From an uncultured Rhodospirillaceae bacterium (GTDB lineage Bacteria > Pseudomonadota > Alphaproteobacteria > MPNO01): a stretch of 5,776 nt of DNA. The DNA lies in NCBI GenBank assembly GCA_937916005.1, contig CALGIA010000271.1:1-5776 (forward strand), in the 5' to 3' direction. A program made the translations under genes and the position numbers. Position 1 is the stretch's first letter. Every line of letters begins with the position of its first letter. The notes below the pieces were generated by a model that saw only the letters and a program-made list of their open reading frames with translations, was not told where the DNA came from and searched no databases. Shown piece after piece: positions 5,266-5,776 of the stretch.

Positions 5266-5776
5266 ATGAATAATTATTATCCGTGGATATATGAATTTTC
5301 CCGTAGAAAAAACTTATTAACATTAGGATTTATATATATTTTTTCTTTGGTGATTTCCTATATTTCATTGGTATCCCCAGAATCGACCTTTGTTAGAACG
5401 TGGCTCAATGATGTTTTGGCGCTTGTTAATAGCGCCCACCGTGTTTTCCAGGGGCAATTCCCATCTATTGATTTTCACACATTATACGGACCGTTGGTCT
5501 TCTATTTCCCTGCGTTGGGATTTCATGCGGGGTTGCCGCCCAGTACGGTGCTCGCGTTCGGAGGTGTGTTGGCGGCGGCCATCCTTTTGCTGGCGGCAAC
5601 GCTCACCATGTATTCCCGGTTTTCATTGCCGGCAGCCGTGACAACCCTGGTATTTCTCTGGTTGCTCATCGTTGTCCCCATGGGGAGCGGCAAGGGCTAT
5701 AGCGAGATCACCTGGGGCGCATATTATAATCGGCATGCTTGGGCCGCAGTGGCCATCATATTCCTGTTTTATGTCG
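5266..5776 (+). CDS. Multi-pass membrane protein, probable GT-C-type glycosyltransferase (N-terminal part)
   Basis: The frame runs from the ATG at 5266 to the window edge (170 codons, no stop). It begins MNNYYPWIYEFSRRKN, followed by a transmembrane helix (about 17-36), a soluble loop, and further hydrophobic segments at about 75-88, 94-113, 122-139 and 158-170. The first loop contains WLNDV (46-50) and then A-H-R-V-F-Q-G-Q-F-P-S-I-D-F-H-T-L-Y-G-P (58-77). A first loop with a small-G-x-P-x-x-D-F ... Y-G-P signature and acidic residues after TM1 resembles lipid-linked-sugar GT-C enzymes (PMT/ArnT-like and related families); Asp49 or Asp69 could be catalytic, but this is inference. If correct, it would add a sugar to a lipid, polysaccharide or protein at the outer face of the inner membrane. 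Codons in the first 40 residues are AT-rich (TTA, ATA, AGA), unlike the rest. A weak GGA lies about 10 nt before the ATG. The general membrane-protein call is firm, the enzyme class is not. Confidence 0.7.
   Translation, partial: MNNYYPWIYEFSRRKNLLTLGFIYIFSLVISYISLVSPESTFVRTWLNDVLALVNSAHRVFQGQFPSIDFHTLYGPLVFYFPALGFHAGLPPSTVLAFGGVLAAAILLLAATLTMYSRFSLPAAVTTLVFLWLLIVVPMGSGKGYSEITWGAYYNRHAWAAVAIIFLFYV

Noticed and set aside
5269..5278. Palindrome AATAATTATT over codons 2-5 of the membrane-protein gene as a binding site.
   Set aside because: It consists only of A and T in a 22% GC block, where such palindromes are expected by chance, and it has no GC core.
1..5776. A possible defence, mobile-element or other novel multi-gene system.
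   Set aside because: No nuclease, integrase, transposase, toxin-antitoxin, reverse transcriptase, CRISPR repeat or tRNA was seen. The uvrD-type helicase has the complete housekeeping architecture with a Tudor-like tail and prmA as neighbour, not that of a defence helicase.

Overview
The window looks like chromosomal DNA of an alphaproteobacterium. The main clue is a uvrD/pcrA-type helicase gene followed directly by a gene whose N-terminus resembles PrmA, a neighbourhood I associate with Alphaproteobacteria. The GC-rich codon use and the style of the proteins agree with this. Genus cannot be told from these data; a Rhodospirillales-like or related marine/soil lineage is only a guess.

Layout. 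Four recognisable genes run leftward on the minus strand. In transcription order they are a small exported pentapeptide-repeat protein (4552-5052), a ClC-family anion transporter with C-terminal CBS domains (2678-4477), the UvrD/PcrA helicase (297-2594) and the start of prmA (1-272, cut by the window edge). Gaps are 74, 83 and 24 bp. The 24-bp gap makes uvrD-prmA a likely co-transcribed pair. The other two gaps leave room for separate promoters, and an extended -10-like element sits 8 nt before the uvrD start. A possible 55-codon reading frame (5049-5216) lies just upstream of the pentapeptide gene and overlaps its start by ATGA; its status is uncertain.

On the right, a plus-strand gene begins at 5266 and runs off the window. 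It encodes a multi-pass membrane protein resembling GT-C-fold glycosyltransferases. Its first ~100 bp are only 22% GC, while 5521-5620 is 63% GC, so composition changes abruptly at the divergent junction with the leftward cluster.

The genes do not form one pathway: they cover DNA repair (UvrD), ribosomal protein methylation (PrmA), anion transport (ClC), an exported beta-helix protein of unknown role and a probable envelope glycan enzyme. No RNA genes, mobile elements, CRISPR arrays or phage genes were seen. I did not find a convincing new multi-gene system. The points most worth checking are the atypical ion-pathway residues in the ClC protein, the ATGA-coupled small frame, and the AT-rich start of the membrane-protein gene.
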